Assembly (NCBI GenBank): GCA_933228675.1 | Contig: OW121744.1 | Coordinates: forward strand, 113,638,671 to 113,702,670 | From: Stomorhina lunata | Lineage: Eukaryota > Arthropoda > Insecta > Diptera > Rhiniidae | Direction: 5' to 3' | DNA: 64,000 bases | Shown here: positions 1-11,775 of the stretch, piece after piece | Layout of the letters: each line of letters starts with the position of its first letter | Position numbering within the stretch: position 1 is the stretch's first letter | Made by a program: the position numbers and the translations under genes | Notes under the pieces: model-generated | What the model was told of the DNA's origin: nothing | Database searches by the model: none | The model's input: the letters and a program-made list of their open reading frames with translations, nothing else

Positions 1-703
1 ACTTTTCTATAGAAAAGTTGACGATAGGAAGACTTTTCCATAGAAAAGTTGACGATAGGAAGACTTTTCCATAGAAAAGTTGACGATAGGAAGACTTTTC
101 CATAGAAAAGTTGACGATAGGAAGACTTTTCTATAGAAAAGTTGACGATAGGAAGACTTTTCTATAGAAAAGTTAACGATAGGAAGACTTTTCTATAGAA
201 AAGTTGACGATAGGAAGACTTTTCTATAGAAAAGTTGACGATAGGAAGACTTTTCCATAGAAAAGTTGACGATAGGAAGACTTTTCTATAGAAAAGTTGA
301 CGATAGGAAGACTTTTCAATAGAAAAGTTGACGATAGGAAGACTTTTCTATAGAAAAGTTGACGATAGGAAGACTTTTCTATAGAAAAGTTGACGATAGG
401 AAGACTTTTCTATAGAAAAGTTGACGATAGGAAGACTTTTCTATAGAAAAGTTGACGATAGGAAGACTTTTCTATAGAAAAGTTGACGATAGGATGACTT
501 TTCTATAGAAAAGTTGACGATAGGAAGACTTTTCTATAGAAAAGTTGACGATAGGAAGACTTTTCTATAGAAAAGTTGACGATAGGAAGACTTTATTATA
601 GAAGAGTTGACAATAGGAAGACATTTTTATAGAAAAGTTGACGATAGGAAGACATATTTAGAGAAATGTTGAAGATAAGAAGACATTTCTATCAAAAAGT
701 TGA
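1..703 (+). repeat. Family A 31-bp tandem array A1 (about 22 units)
   Basis: Head-to-tail 31-bp units, each an 18-bp perfect palindrome ACTTTTCTATAGAAAAGT followed by the tail TGACGATAGGAAG. Units from 1 to about 590 are nearly identical, with scattered changes such as CTATAG to CCATAG or CAATAG. The last three or four units, from about 590, decay progressively, the usual pattern at a satellite edge. The left end is cut by the window. It contains no gene. Confidence 0.97.
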
Positions 704-1988
704 CTGATGTAATTGTTATCTGATTGTAAATAATTTCAGAATATTTTATTTCAATCCCCTTCTATTGTAAAATAATCTTTTAAAATATTAATTTTCTTAG
801 CAATTAGTAACTGTAAGTTTTCCTCATTTACTTATTTCTGGGAAAAATGTTTTTAGTTGTCCTAACATATGGGCCTTTTAATTTTCATATGAAATAAAAT
901 ACACCTTAACAAATTGCCATAAAACATAGGTTGCATTAAATATAATAAATAGTTTAAAATAAATTTATTATTTATATAGGACGCAAAAAAAAACAAAATT
1001 ACACAAAAAATAATAACACGCCAACAAATAACAACTTCATTAAAACCTTTGAGGAAAAAACAGAAAATCATACATAAAATAAAATTTCTTTTTATAACAC
1101 CATAGAGTCGAGTTTAATATAGAATGTTTTTTTTACGGTTATGAGGTAAAATTTACTGATGATGTTAGTAATGCAAACAATTAGGACATCTAGCCATAAC
1201 CATGTGGAAGAGGACACAGCAAACACCTCACAGAAATACGAGGGTGATATAGAATGTTCATAACTGAAGTCCAAAAATCAATCCTGAAAAATAAAGAAAT
1301 ATATCAGCCTATTTTCTTTATGGTTCAAAAAATTTCTTTTAAATATTATACATTTTTCATTCCTCCCTCGTTTCATTTTCTGTCTCAACCAAAGGTCACA
1401 GGTGCCTTACAAACTCATCATCATCATGAACGTTCAACTCGTTGGGAAAAATGCTTGAACTGCGTTAACGTAGCAAATCAAATACCGCATCATACCTTTG
1501 AACCATAAACAATTTAATTACATTTTATGAACACGAAAAACAATATAACAATAATTTTAAAGCAACAAAAAAAATCGTAATATGAGCCCCCTATTGTATA
1601 AAAAACGTTTTAAAATAATCCCCTACTCGTAGGGGAGGAAAATATAGGAGAATGGTTTTCAAAACAAAAAATTACATAGTTATAAAAAAATGTTGGAAAA
1701 ACCTGTACAGCAAAAAAACAAAAAGGATCAATTTATAGGCATAAAAAATCTACGGCAATAACAACAACATAATGATGTTGTTACATTTTCGATTTATGTT
1801 TTTAATTTTCAACAATTCAGAAAACAATAGGGGGAAATAGTACAACAACAACTGGCAGGCGGTTATCGTAAATTAATTCTAGATACCCGCACTAATATAC
1901 ACTAGGACAAACACATACACACGCACTCTCACAGACAAAGAAGAAAGGGAAAATGAAGTAAGGCCTTTAGAAAAGTGTTCACCAAAAT
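704..1988. other. Single-copy AT-rich spacer
   Basis: Non-repetitive AT-rich DNA between two family A arrays, with short A and T runs. Open frames here (for example 1254-1508 on +, 862-1071 on -) are under 85 codons, low in complexity and resemble no family I know. I see no gene, RNA or mobile element. Confidence 0.7.
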
Positions 1989-3502
1989 CACTAGGAAGAC
2001 ACTTATATAGAAAAGTTGACCACAGGACAACGTTTCTATAGAAAGGTTTACGATAGGCAAATATATCTATAGGAAAGTATACTATAGGCAAACATTTCTA
2101 TAAAAAAGTGGACGATAGGCAAAAATTTCTATAGAAAAGTTGACGAAAGGAAGACATTTCTATAGAAAAGTTGACGACAGGCAAACATTTCTATAGAAAA
2201 GTTGACGACAGGCAAATATTTCTATAGAAAAGTTGACGACAGGCAAACATTTCTATAGAAAAGTTGACGACAGGCAAACATTTCTATAGAAAAGTTGACG
2301 ACAGGCAAACATTTCTATAGAAAAGTTGACGACAGGCAAACATTTCTATAGAAAAGTTGACGACAGGCAAACATTTCTATAAGAAAGTTGACGACAGGCA
2401 AACATTTCTATAGAAAAGTTGACGAAAGGCAAACATTTCTATAGTAAAGTTGACGACAGGCAAACATTTCTATAGAAAAGTTGACGACAGGCAAACATTT
2501 CTATAGAAAAGTTGACGATAGGCAAACATTTCTATAGAAAAGTTGATGATAGGCAAACATTTCTATAGAAAAGTTGACGATAGTCAAACATTTCTATAGA
2601 AAAGTTGATGATAGGCAAATATTTCTATAGAAAAGTTGACGATAGACAAACATTTCTATAGAAAAGTTGATGATAGGCAAATATTTCTATAGAAAAGTTG
2701 ACGATAGGCAAACATTTCTATAGAAAAGTTGACGATAGGCAAACATTTCTATAGAAAAGTTGACGATAGGCAAACATTTCTATAGAAAAGTTGACGATAG
2801 GAATACATTTCTATAGAAAAGTTGACGACAGGAAGACATTTCTATAGAAAACTTGACGATAGGAAGACATTTTTATAGGAAAGTTGACGATAGGAAGACA
2901 TTTCTATAGAAAAGTTGACGATAGGAAGACATTTCTATAGAAAAGTTGACGATAGGAAGACATTTCTATAGAAAAGTTGACGATAGGAAGACATTTCTAT
3001 AGAAAAGTTGACGATAGGAAGACATTTCTATAGAAAAGTTGACGATAGGAAGACATTTCTATAGAAAAGTTGACGATAGGAAGACATTTCTATAGAAAAG
3101 TTGACGATAGGAAGACATTTCTATAGAAAAGTTGACGATAGGAAGACATTTCTATAGAAAAGTTGACGATAGGAAGACATTTCTATAGAAAAGTTGACGA
3201 TAGGAAGACATTTCTATAGAAAAGTTGACGATAGGAAGACATTTCTATAGAAAAGTTGACGATAGGACAGCATTTCTATAGAAAAGTTGACGAAAGGAAG
3301 ACATTTCTATAGAAAAGCTGACGATAGGAAGACATTTCTATAGAAAAGCTGACGATAGGAAGTCATTCCTATAGAAAAGTTGACAATAGAGAGATATTTC
3401 TATAGAAAAGTTGACGATAGGAAGACATTTCTATAGAAAAGTTGACGATAAGAAGACATTTCATTAGAAAAGTTGACGATAGGCAAACATTTCTATAGAA
3501 AT
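1989..3502 (+). repeat. Family A 31-bp array A2 with three tail haplotypes (about 49 units)
   Basis: The same 31-bp unit as at the window start, with core TTTCTATAGAAAAG. Tails change in blocks: GACGACAGGCAAAC from about 2100 to 2510, GACGATAGGCAAAC to about 2800, then GACGATAGGAAGAC to about 3490. The first units (1989-2100) and the last few are degenerate. Block-wise tails indicate local amplification of different founder units. Confidence 0.97.
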
Positions 3503-3804
3503 TTTTTTTTTTAATTTTTCTTATTTGTACTAAAGGACCCTTGCAAGGCCTTGAAGCCTCCCGTTTATGTCTTTCATTACTCAATAAATTCTTGTACACT
3601 CACACATATATATCTCTCAAACTAACACAAACTTAAAATACCTTGTACCTACAACTCAATTTAAATAACCATAACCTTTAGAATGAAAATCTCATCATGG
3701 AAATTTTATTTTTTAAGACATTTTTTTGTTTTTTGAATTTTTTACCGCCTAAGTATGTAATTAAAATGCGCTTACTCATTCCACTGATATTTGAAATGAA
3801 ATAG
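3503..3804. other. Short spacer with overlapping palindromes
   Basis: Starts with a long T run, then CCTTGCAAGG (3539-3548) overlapping AAGGCCTT (3545-3552). No coding potential is visible. Confidence 0.6.
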
Positions 3805-4152
3805 AAAATTTTTCAAACAAGTTCTATTTTTATAGAAAATTTCTTAAAAATTGTCTATTTTTATAGAAAATTTTCCTAATATTTTCTATTTTTATAAAAA
3901 ATTTTTCTAAAATTTTCTATTTTTTTAGAAAATTTTTCAAAAATTTTCTATTTTTATAGAAAGTTTTTCAAAAATTTTCTATTTTTATAGAAAATTTTCT
4001 AATTTTATAGAAAATCTTTCAAAAATTTTCTATTTTATAGAAAATTTTTCAAAAATTTTCAAAAATTTATTATTTTTATAGAAAATTTTTCAAAAATTTT
4101 CTATTTTTATAGAAAAATTTTCAAAAATTTACTATTTTTATAGAAAATTTTC
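3805..4152 (-). repeat. Family B array B1, 31-bp form
   Basis: About eleven degenerate units near 31 bp, built from TTTTCTATTTTTATAGAAAA and TTTTTCAAAAA. In reverse orientation this matches the 31-bp form of the AT-rich family B further right, and it shares CTATxxxxTATAGAAAA with family A, so it looks like a link between the two. Several units are truncated. Confidence 0.88.
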
Positions 4153-5096
4153 CAGGTTTAAAGACTTTTTTAATTTTATTATCTCCTTTACGTTTTCATT
4201 CATTTGCTGATTTAAAATTGTATTTTTTGCTCAATTTGTCTGACTGTTATCATAATTTAACGCCCATTTTAGCCAGTCGAAAAGTCCGTCCATCTTACTT
4301 GTCCTAACTGATATCTCTTAATCTTGACTACTTGTGTAATGATCACACAAAATTAACTTTTTATTTTTAAAGTCAAGCTTAAAATTGTATTTGTAAATCT
4401 CTTTGAAATTTAACACCCTTTTTTCACAGCCTAATGATGTCTTTAGTGGCTTTTAACAAAAATTTAAGATAAAGTTTCTTTACTTTTTCTCCAAAAAAGG
4501 AAAAACCAAAGCCATCAGCAGCGGCAATGAGTCCATATTAATCTTTTTAAAATAATTTCAACTCAACACCCGGATCAGTTTACACTTTACACTAAAACAT
4601 GAAATTAATCTTGACAATGCTATGGTCGTTTTAAGGAAAAAATAAACGAAATTAATTAAAATGATGTGTTTTTTTTTTTGGTTTCGTCTTATTAAAACCA
4701 AAATTACTTGTACCTCAAGAAAAACCAACAATGGACTTGAGATTTTAAAAAGCAGAAAAAATAAAGATATTTATCTTAAAAAAGCAAAATAAAAAACGGA
4801 CTGACTACAAAATATTTCAACGCCACTCACTTCTCGGACATTTGGAAAAAAAGAATAAAAACTGAAAACGAAATCCAGACAAGAACAGATTCTTCCAAGA
4901 TTCTTTTTGAAACCCAAAAGAAAAAGACAAAAAACAATTTTTCAATTTAAAAATATCTTAAGAATTTACGAAAAGAAGAGACTGAATGAAGTTTTATCTT
5001 AAGCTTCTTGAATATTTTATCTGTAAGGTATTTAATAGGAATTACTTTTTTTCAAAAAGGTGTGTTTAAAAATGATTTAAAATGTGAATGATTTAA
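4153..5096. other. Single-copy AT-rich spacer
   Basis: Ordinary AT-rich DNA. I see no open frame with recognisable content, no RNA gene and no repeat. Confidence 0.65.
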
Positions 5097-5122
5097 AATC
5101 GTGACACAAAAGAGTCACGATT
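5097..5122. other. Perfect 9-bp inverted repeat at the left edge of array C
   Basis: AATCGTGAC (5097-5105) and GTCACGATT (5114-5122) are exact reverse complements separated by 8 bases. GTCACGATT is also the start of the repeat word used through the neighbouring array, so the array begins at a hairpin-forming point. Confidence 0.75.
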
Positions 5123-6178
5123 GGAAATTAGAACTATTTAAGTAGTCACGATTGGATGTAAGAACTACATTAAGGGCCATGATTGGCGGTTAGAAACAGT
5201 AAAAGAGCACTAATTGGCAATTAAAACCAAAACTCGACTTATGATTGGCCATTCGAATGTCTGAAAGGGAAACAATTGGTAATTAGAAGTAGATATAAAG
5301 TGATAATTGGCAATTAGAACTAGATAAATAGTGTCGATTAGTAATCATATCTAGAAAAAGAGATACGATTAGCTATTCTATTGAGAAAAAGAAGTGTAAT
5401 TAGTAATTAAAGGCTAATAATTAACCACGATTGGCGATTCTAATGCAAAAAAAGAAGACTAATTGGTAATTAAAGGCTAATAATTAACCACGATTGGCAA
5501 TTCTAATGCGATAAAAAAGACTAATTGGTAATTAAAAGCAAATAATTACCAACGATTAGCAATTCGAATGCGAGACTGAAGACTAATTGATAATTAAATG
5601 CTAATAAGTAACAACGATTGACGATTCTAATGCGAGAAAAAAGACTAATGGTAATTAAAGGCTAATAATTAACCACGATGCGAGAAAGAAGACTAATTAG
5701 TAATTAAAGGCTAATAATTACCCACGATTGGCGATAATTACCCACGATTAGCGATTCTAATGCGAGAAAAAAGACTAATTGGTAATTAAAGGCTAATAAT
5801 TACCCACGATTGGCGATTCTAGTGCGAGAAAGAAGACTAATTGGTAATTAAAGGCTAATCATTACCTACGATTGGCGATTATTATACGAGAGAGAAGAGT
5901 AATTAAAGGCTAATAATTACCCACGATTGGCGATTCTTTTGCGAGAGAGAAGAGTAATTAAAGGCTAATAATTACCCACGATTGGCGATTATTATACGAG
6001 AGAGAAGACTAATTGGTAATTTAAAGCTAATAATTACCCACGATTGGCGATTCTTTTGCGAGAGAGAAGAGTAATTGGTAATTAAAGGCTAATAATTACC
6101 CACGATTGGCGATAATTATACGAGAGAGAAGACTAATTGGTAATTTAAGGCTAATAATTACCCACGATTGGCACCTAG
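5097..6178 (+). repeat. Array C, 62-bp tandem repeat
   Basis: From about 5400 the period is 62 bp (for example TGCGAG at 5761 and 5823), exactly twice 31. Each unit carries CACGATTGGCGATTC, a GCGAGA purine run, ACTAATTGGTAATTAAAGG and CTAATAATTACC. From 5097 to 5400 an older, shorter-period version centred on CACGATTGG and AATTGGCAATTAGAA is visible. From about 5880 the units alternate between ATTATACGAG and TCTTTTGCGAG, a dimeric higher-order repeat. The unit is rich in ATTGG (inverted CCAAT) and TAATTG/TAATTA words. There is no coding frame. Confidence 0.95.
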
Positions 6179-6277
6179 GACAACTTGACTCTATATAAAC
6201 GCGTTATGATTGGAAGAATATTTAGTTCTTTTTGGATTTAAGGGGTTAAAAAGGGTAGAAACCGGAAAAGAATTTTG

Positions 6278-7375
6278 AACTGTGGAGTCATCCAAAAACT
6301 GCTGAGTCGTTACAAATCTGCTGAGTCATACTAAAACTGCTAAAACTACTGAGTCATGATAAAACTGCTGAGTCATCTTTAAACTACTGATACTTCTGAG
6401 TCATCCTAAAACTACTAAATCATCCCAAAACTGCTAAATCATCTTAAATCTGCTGATTCACACTAAAACTACTGAGACATTTTATAGCTGCTAAGTCATT
6501 CTAAAACTGCTGATTCATCATTAAACTGCTGAGTCATCCAAAATCTGATGAGTCATCATAAAACTGTTGAGTCATCCAAAATCTGCTGATTCATACTAAA
6601 ATTGCTGAGTCAAACTACTTAAACTGCTGAGTCATCCTTAAACTGCTGATTCTCGCTAAAACTACTGAGTCATTCAAAAACTGCTAAGTCATCCTTAAAC
6701 TGCTAATTCATCACAAAACTGTTGAGCCATCAAAAATCTGCTGATTCATACTAAAAGTTCTGAGTCATCCTAAACTGTTTAGTCATCTTAAAACAACTAA
6801 GTCATCATAAAACTGCTGAGTCATCCAAAATCTGCTGATTCATACTAAAACTACTGAGTCATTCTAAAACTGTTATGTCATCTTAAAACAACTGAGTCAC
6901 CATAAAACTGCTGAGTCATCCAAAATCTGCTGATTCATACTAAAACTACTGAGTCATCCTAAAACTGTTGAATCATCTTAAAACAACTGAGTCATCATAA
7001 AACTGCTGAGTCATCCAAAATCTACTAATTCATACTAAAACTACTTAGTCGTTATAAAACTGCTAAATCATCCTAAATCTGCAGATTTATCATAAAACTG
7101 CAGAGTTATCCAAAATCTGCTAATTCATACTAAAACTACTGAGTCATCCTAAAGCTACTAAGTCATCCTAAAACTGTTAAGTCAACTTAAAACAGCTGAG
7201 TCATCATAAAACTGCTGAGTCGTTCTAAATCTCCTGACTTATACTAAAACTACTAAGTCATTATAAAACTGCTAAGTCATCCAAAAACTACTACAACTGT
7301 TGAGTCATTATATAACACTTAAGTCATTCTTTAACCTCTGGAACTGTTGAGTCATCCTAAAAATCCTAAGTTCGT
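6278..7375 (+). repeat. Array D, 19-bp tandem repeat with 95-bp higher-order unit
   Basis: About 57 degenerate units of 19 bp with consensus near AAACTGCTGAGTCATCCTA. Between 6716 and about 7040 five variants in fixed order form a 95-bp higher-order repeat: the word AAACTGCTGAG starts at 6810, 6905 and 7000. By my count TGAGTCA occurs about 20 times, and eight of these read TGCTGAGTCA. That word matches the AP-1 site and the longer CncC/NF-E2-small-Maf (antioxidant-response) site. Whether any protein binds is not shown by the sequence. Confidence 0.95.
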
Positions 7376-7682
7376 TGCTTTTTCGAATTATTAGGATGTT
7401 GGTATATTTTTTTGGTAATGGTAACACTAAATTTAAATGTTACCGCTAACGAAGTACAGGATCATATGGACTGAGATATAATGACCTCACAACAATTGTA
7501 ATATACATTTTCTAAGAGTCTGAGTACAAGATCTGGGTACAGAAATCTTATCTGGTTCTAGATCAGTGTGCACTATGGGATGGAATTAAAAGAAACAGAA
7601 AAAAAAATCGGCGATTGAAATGACAAGTGTATCTAAGCTACAAAGCTTTAGTGCGGTATAACTTTCTTTTAGTTAATGAGTG

Positions 7683-7860
7683 TTTGACACTAAATTTTCA
7701 TTAAAAGCTCAACATCATCTAAGCGTTATTATTCAAAGATGGACTTAAAGCTTGGGAATATTCAAAACTTATTTGACACTAGATTTTCATTTAAAGCTCA
7801 AAATCATCTAAGCATTATCATTAAAAGATCAACCTAAAGCTTGGCAATATTCAAAGCTTT
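7683..7860. repeat. 89-bp tandem duplication, two diverged copies
   Basis: TTTGACACTA begins at 7683 and again at 7772. Both copies continue through AGCTCAA.ATCATCTAAGC and AAAGCTTGG.AATATTCAAA. Several substitutions separate the copies, so the event is old. Confidence 0.85.
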
Positions 7861-8604
7861 TACTTTATCTAGTCATTGTGCTTTAAACCGACTAGATCTC
7901 ACGGTATTTTGAATATAGCCATATGGTCTCAACGTAAGACTTTGGAAAAATTTTCAATCAAAAAGAGAATAAACCATTAAATATTTATTTTTTTTTTATT
8001 TATGTTTATTTCCTTTTAAAAGGGTTTCGTTGTGCACAAGCCATTTGCCTTGAAATTTATTATCTGTTAAGCTTTTGCGCTTAAAGCTCCTTAATTTCTT
8101 TTGTTAGTTCATTCGTTCGTTTGTCTGTTCGGTTCTACGCTTGTGTTGTCTCTCAAATTAAACGTTTAATTTTACAATCATCATTTATTTTATGGAAAAC
8201 ATACTCCGACTGTCTAAATGTCTGTCTGTCTGTCTGATTGTCTGGCATTCTAGAGTTTTTCTTCAACCCACGAATTATATCGGCTTTAGTGAGTGAAATG
8301 GTTGATTCGATGTTAAGTATTGCCTGGTCATTTGGTGATGATTACTTCACCTTGAAATGGAAATTTCAGTTAATTTATCTTAATACCAAATTAAAGTTTT
8401 TTACTACGGATTTTTAATCATTACTCAGCGGAAGCTTATGGTTTGGGATAATGGAGAAATGCTGGCCTTTAAGCCATAAAATCAAACATTTTTATTTATT
8501 TAAATTCATTTTGAATTTAATTTTGTCAGTTTGTTATCAGTTTTAAATTAATACAACGCCTTTGAAAATGTTTTATGGGATTTTTTTTCTTCTTCCATTA
8601 TCGT

Positions 8605-8672
8605 ATACATAAGATTTTGGACTAAAGTCTTTAAAAGAATACATAAGAAATTGGACTAAAGTCTTTAAAAGG
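8605..8672. repeat. 34-bp tandem duplication
   Basis: ATACATAAG followed by TTGGACTAAAGTCTTTAAAA occurs at 8605 and 8639, nearly identical. Confidence 0.9.
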
Positions 8673-9104
8673 CCGCTGCTATAGACAAATAAGCTGTATA
8701 ATTTTTGTTTAAAAAATGTCTTAATTTACATAAATATTTAAGATCTTTTGTTCTTCATCTCCATTTATCTAGTTAATTGTATCCTTTGACACTCTAATTG
8801 AGTAAATATAAATTTCAAACTCAGTCAACCTTTAGTTTTTAGTCGGCTTCAAAGTGCCATTTTCATAAGGTAGTCAAGCGTACCTTAATTTACAACATTT
8901 CTGAGATTCATAAAACCCATAAAAAGAAGTAAATTTCCTATAGTCTCAATCCTTGATATCATTGCACTCTTCCCTTTCTTTTAAAGTTCATTGTAAACTG
9001 ATTTGATGCCTCTGTCACATTTTTTCTTTCTCCCAACTCGAGTGTCCTTACCTGTTCACAGAAAAAAGATAGAAAAAGAAAAAAAATTACATTTTCAAAC
9101 TCAA

Positions 9105-9690
9105 GTTTTCTATAGAAAAATTTGACGATCGCCAACATTTTAATAGAAAAATTTTACGATCGTCAAGTTTTCTATAGAAAAATTAGAAGACCATGAAGAT
9201 TTCTATAGAAAAAGTAAACGATCATCCAGTTTTTTTTTAGAAAAATTTGACGATCGTAATATTTTCATAGTTTTCAAGTTTTTTATAGAAAAATTTGACG
9301 ATCGTCAAGTTTTTTATAGAAAAATTTGACGATCGTCAAGTTTTTTATAGAAAAATTTGACGATCGTCAAGTTTTTTATAGAAAAATTTGACGATCGTCA
9401 AGTTTTTTATAGAAAAATTTGACGATCGTCAAGTTTTTTATAGAAAAATTTGACGATCGTCAAGTTTTTTATAGAAAAATTTGACGATCGTCAAGTTTTT
9501 TATAGAAAAATTTGACGATCGTCAAGTTTTCTATAGAAAAATTTGACGATCGTCAAGTTTTTTATATAAAAAATTGACGATCGTCAAGTTTTTTATAGAA
9601 AAAATTGACGATCGTCATGTTTTTTATAGAAAAAATTGACGATCGTCATGTTTTCTATAGAAAATTTTGACGATCGTCAAGTTTCTAGTA
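9105..9690 (+). repeat. Array E, 31-bp repeat with GACGATCGTC dyad (about 19 units)
   Basis: Units of 31 bp combine TTTTTTATAGAAAAA with the perfect 14-bp palindrome TTGACGATCGTCAA. The segment TATAGAAAAATTTGACGAT is close to family A (TATAGAAAAGTTGACGAT), while the T and A runs resemble family B. Units at 9105-9270 are degenerate, those at 9270-9640 nearly identical. It reads as a relative of both families whose tail was replaced by a self-complementary one. Confidence 0.95.
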
Positions 9691-10099
9691 GGAGTTATTT
9701 GCGATAAAAGTAATATCCTTTTTTATAAGGACTTTTATATACAAATTTTAAAATGTAAAAATTCTTCCGTCTCCCTCCTTTATCTTTCTGATTAAGTTTG
9801 TCGTCTTTTGTATATCAATAGTTTTTTAAATACTCTTTGATGACTGTCAATGAATTTCATGTGATTTTTCTATCTTCTTTGGCTTCTCTTTTGGCTGTTA
9901 CACAATGAAACAAACTTCCAATCAAAGCGATTAACTTCATTTAGTCATTGGAAAGATAATAAAAACGATGACATTTGTCACAGGTTTAATTTTTCTTTTT
10001 GAGTTTAAGTATGAGCATTTTTTCGTACGAGAAACTAAAACCTTATGCACTAAGTAGGGGATCCAGAAAAATATAAGACTAAAATAATTCTTGAATTAT
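9691..10099. other. Single-copy AT-rich spacer
   Basis: Short non-repetitive stretch. Nothing recognisable. Confidence 0.6.
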
Positions 10100-11775
10100 A
10101 TGGAAAAGTTGACAATTGGAAGATATTTAAGAAAATTAGAATATAGAAAAGTTGACGATAGAAAGACACTTCTATAGAAAAGTTGATCATAGGAAGACAT
10201 TTCTATAGAAAAGTTGACGATAGGAAGACATTTCTATAGAAAAGTTGACGTTAGGCAGACATTTCTATAGAAAAGTTGACGTTAGGAAGACGTTTCTATA
10301 GAAAAGTTGACGATAGGAAGACTTTTCTATAGAAAAGTTGATGATGGGAAGACTTTTCTATAGAAAAGTTGATGATGGGAAGACTTTTCTATAGAAAAGT
10401 TGATGATGGGAAGACTTTTCTATAGAAAAGTTGATGATGGGAAGACTTTTCTATAGAAAAGTTGATGATGGGAAGACTTTTCTATAGAAAAGTTGATGAT
10501 GGGAAGACTTTTCTATAGAAAAGTTTATGATGGGAAGACTTTTCTATAGAAAAGATGATGATGGGAAGACTTTTCTATAGAAAAGTTGATGATGGGAAGA
10601 CTTTTCTATAGAAAAGTTGATGATGGGAAGACTTTTCTATAGAAAAGTTGATGATGGGAAAACTTTTCTATAGAAAAGTTGATGATGGGAAGACTTTTCT
10701 ATAGAAAAGTTGATGATGGGAAGACTTTTCTATAGAAAAGTTGATGATGGGAAGACTTTTCTATAGAAAAGTTGATGATGGGAAGACTTTTCTATAGAAA
10801 AGTTGATGATGGGAAGACTTTTCTATAGAAAAGTTGATGATGGGAAGACTTTTCTATAGAAAAGTTGATGATGGGAAGACTTTTCTATAGAAAAGTTGAT
10901 GATGGGAAGACTTTTCTATAGAAAAGTTGATGATGGGAAGACTTTTTTATACAAAAGTTGATGATGGGAAGACTTTTCTATACAAAAGTTGATGATGGGA
11001 AGACTTTTCTATACAAAGGTTGATGATGGGAAGACTTTTCTATACAAAAGTTGATGATAGCCAAACACTTCTATAGAGAAGTTGATGATGAGAAGTCTTT
11101 TCTATATAAAAGTTGATGATGGGAAGACTTTTCTATAGAGAAGTTAATGATGAAAAGACTATTCTATATAAAAGTTGATTATGGGAAAACTTTTCTATAG
11201 AAAAGTTGGTGATGGGAAGTCCTTTCTATAGAACGGTTTATTATGGGAAGACTTTTCTATGAAAAACTTGATGATGGAAAGACTTTTCTTTTAAAAAATT
11301 GATGATGGGAAGACTTTTCTATAGAAAAGTTGATGATGCGAAGACTTTTCAATAGAAAAGTTGATGATGGGAAAGCTTTTCTATAGAAAAGTTGATGATG
11401 GGAAAGCTTTTCTATAGAAAAGTTGATGATGGGAAAGATTTTCTATAGAAAAGTTGATGATGGGAAAGCTTTTCTATAGAAAAGTTGATGATGGGAAAGC
11501 TTTTCTATAGAAAAGATGATGATGGGAAGACTTTTCTGTAGAAAAGTTTAGAAAGACATTTCTATAGAAAAGTTGACGTTAGGAAGACATTTCTATAGAA
11601 AAGTTGATGTTAGGAAGACATTTCTCTAGAAAAGATGACGTGAGGAAGACATTTTTATAGAAAAGTTTACGATAGGAAGATTTTGTTCAGAGAAAAGTTG
11701 ATGATCGGAAGACTTTTTTATAGAAAAGTTGACGTTAAGAAGACTTTTCTGTAGAAAAGTTTCTACAGAAATATA
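10100..11775 (+). repeat. Family A 31-bp array A3, GATGATGGGAAG tail
   Basis: About 54 units with the full 18-bp palindrome. Tails: GACGATAGGAAG or GACGTTAGG at the left (to about 10310), GATGATGGGAAG through the centre, and GTTAGGAAG at the right (from about 11545). Sub-blocks share private variants: CTATACAAAAG in four consecutive units (about 10945-11060) and GGGAAAGCTTTTC in about six (11365-11520). Units between 11060 and 11300 are more degenerate. Confidence 0.97.

Larger units (their letters stand above)
7376..9104. other. Single-copy spacer with two small duplications and a GTCTG microsatellite
   Basis: AT-rich DNA with an 89-bp tandem duplication (7683-7860), a GTCT run near 8217-8240 and a 34-bp tandem duplication (8605-8672). 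No gene is visible. Confidence 0.65.

Noticed and set aside
1..703. CRISPR array (palindromic repeat plus short interval)
   Set aside because: The intervals are the same within an array rather than unique, the unit is too short, and the composition is that of eukaryotic nuclear DNA. It is a satellite.
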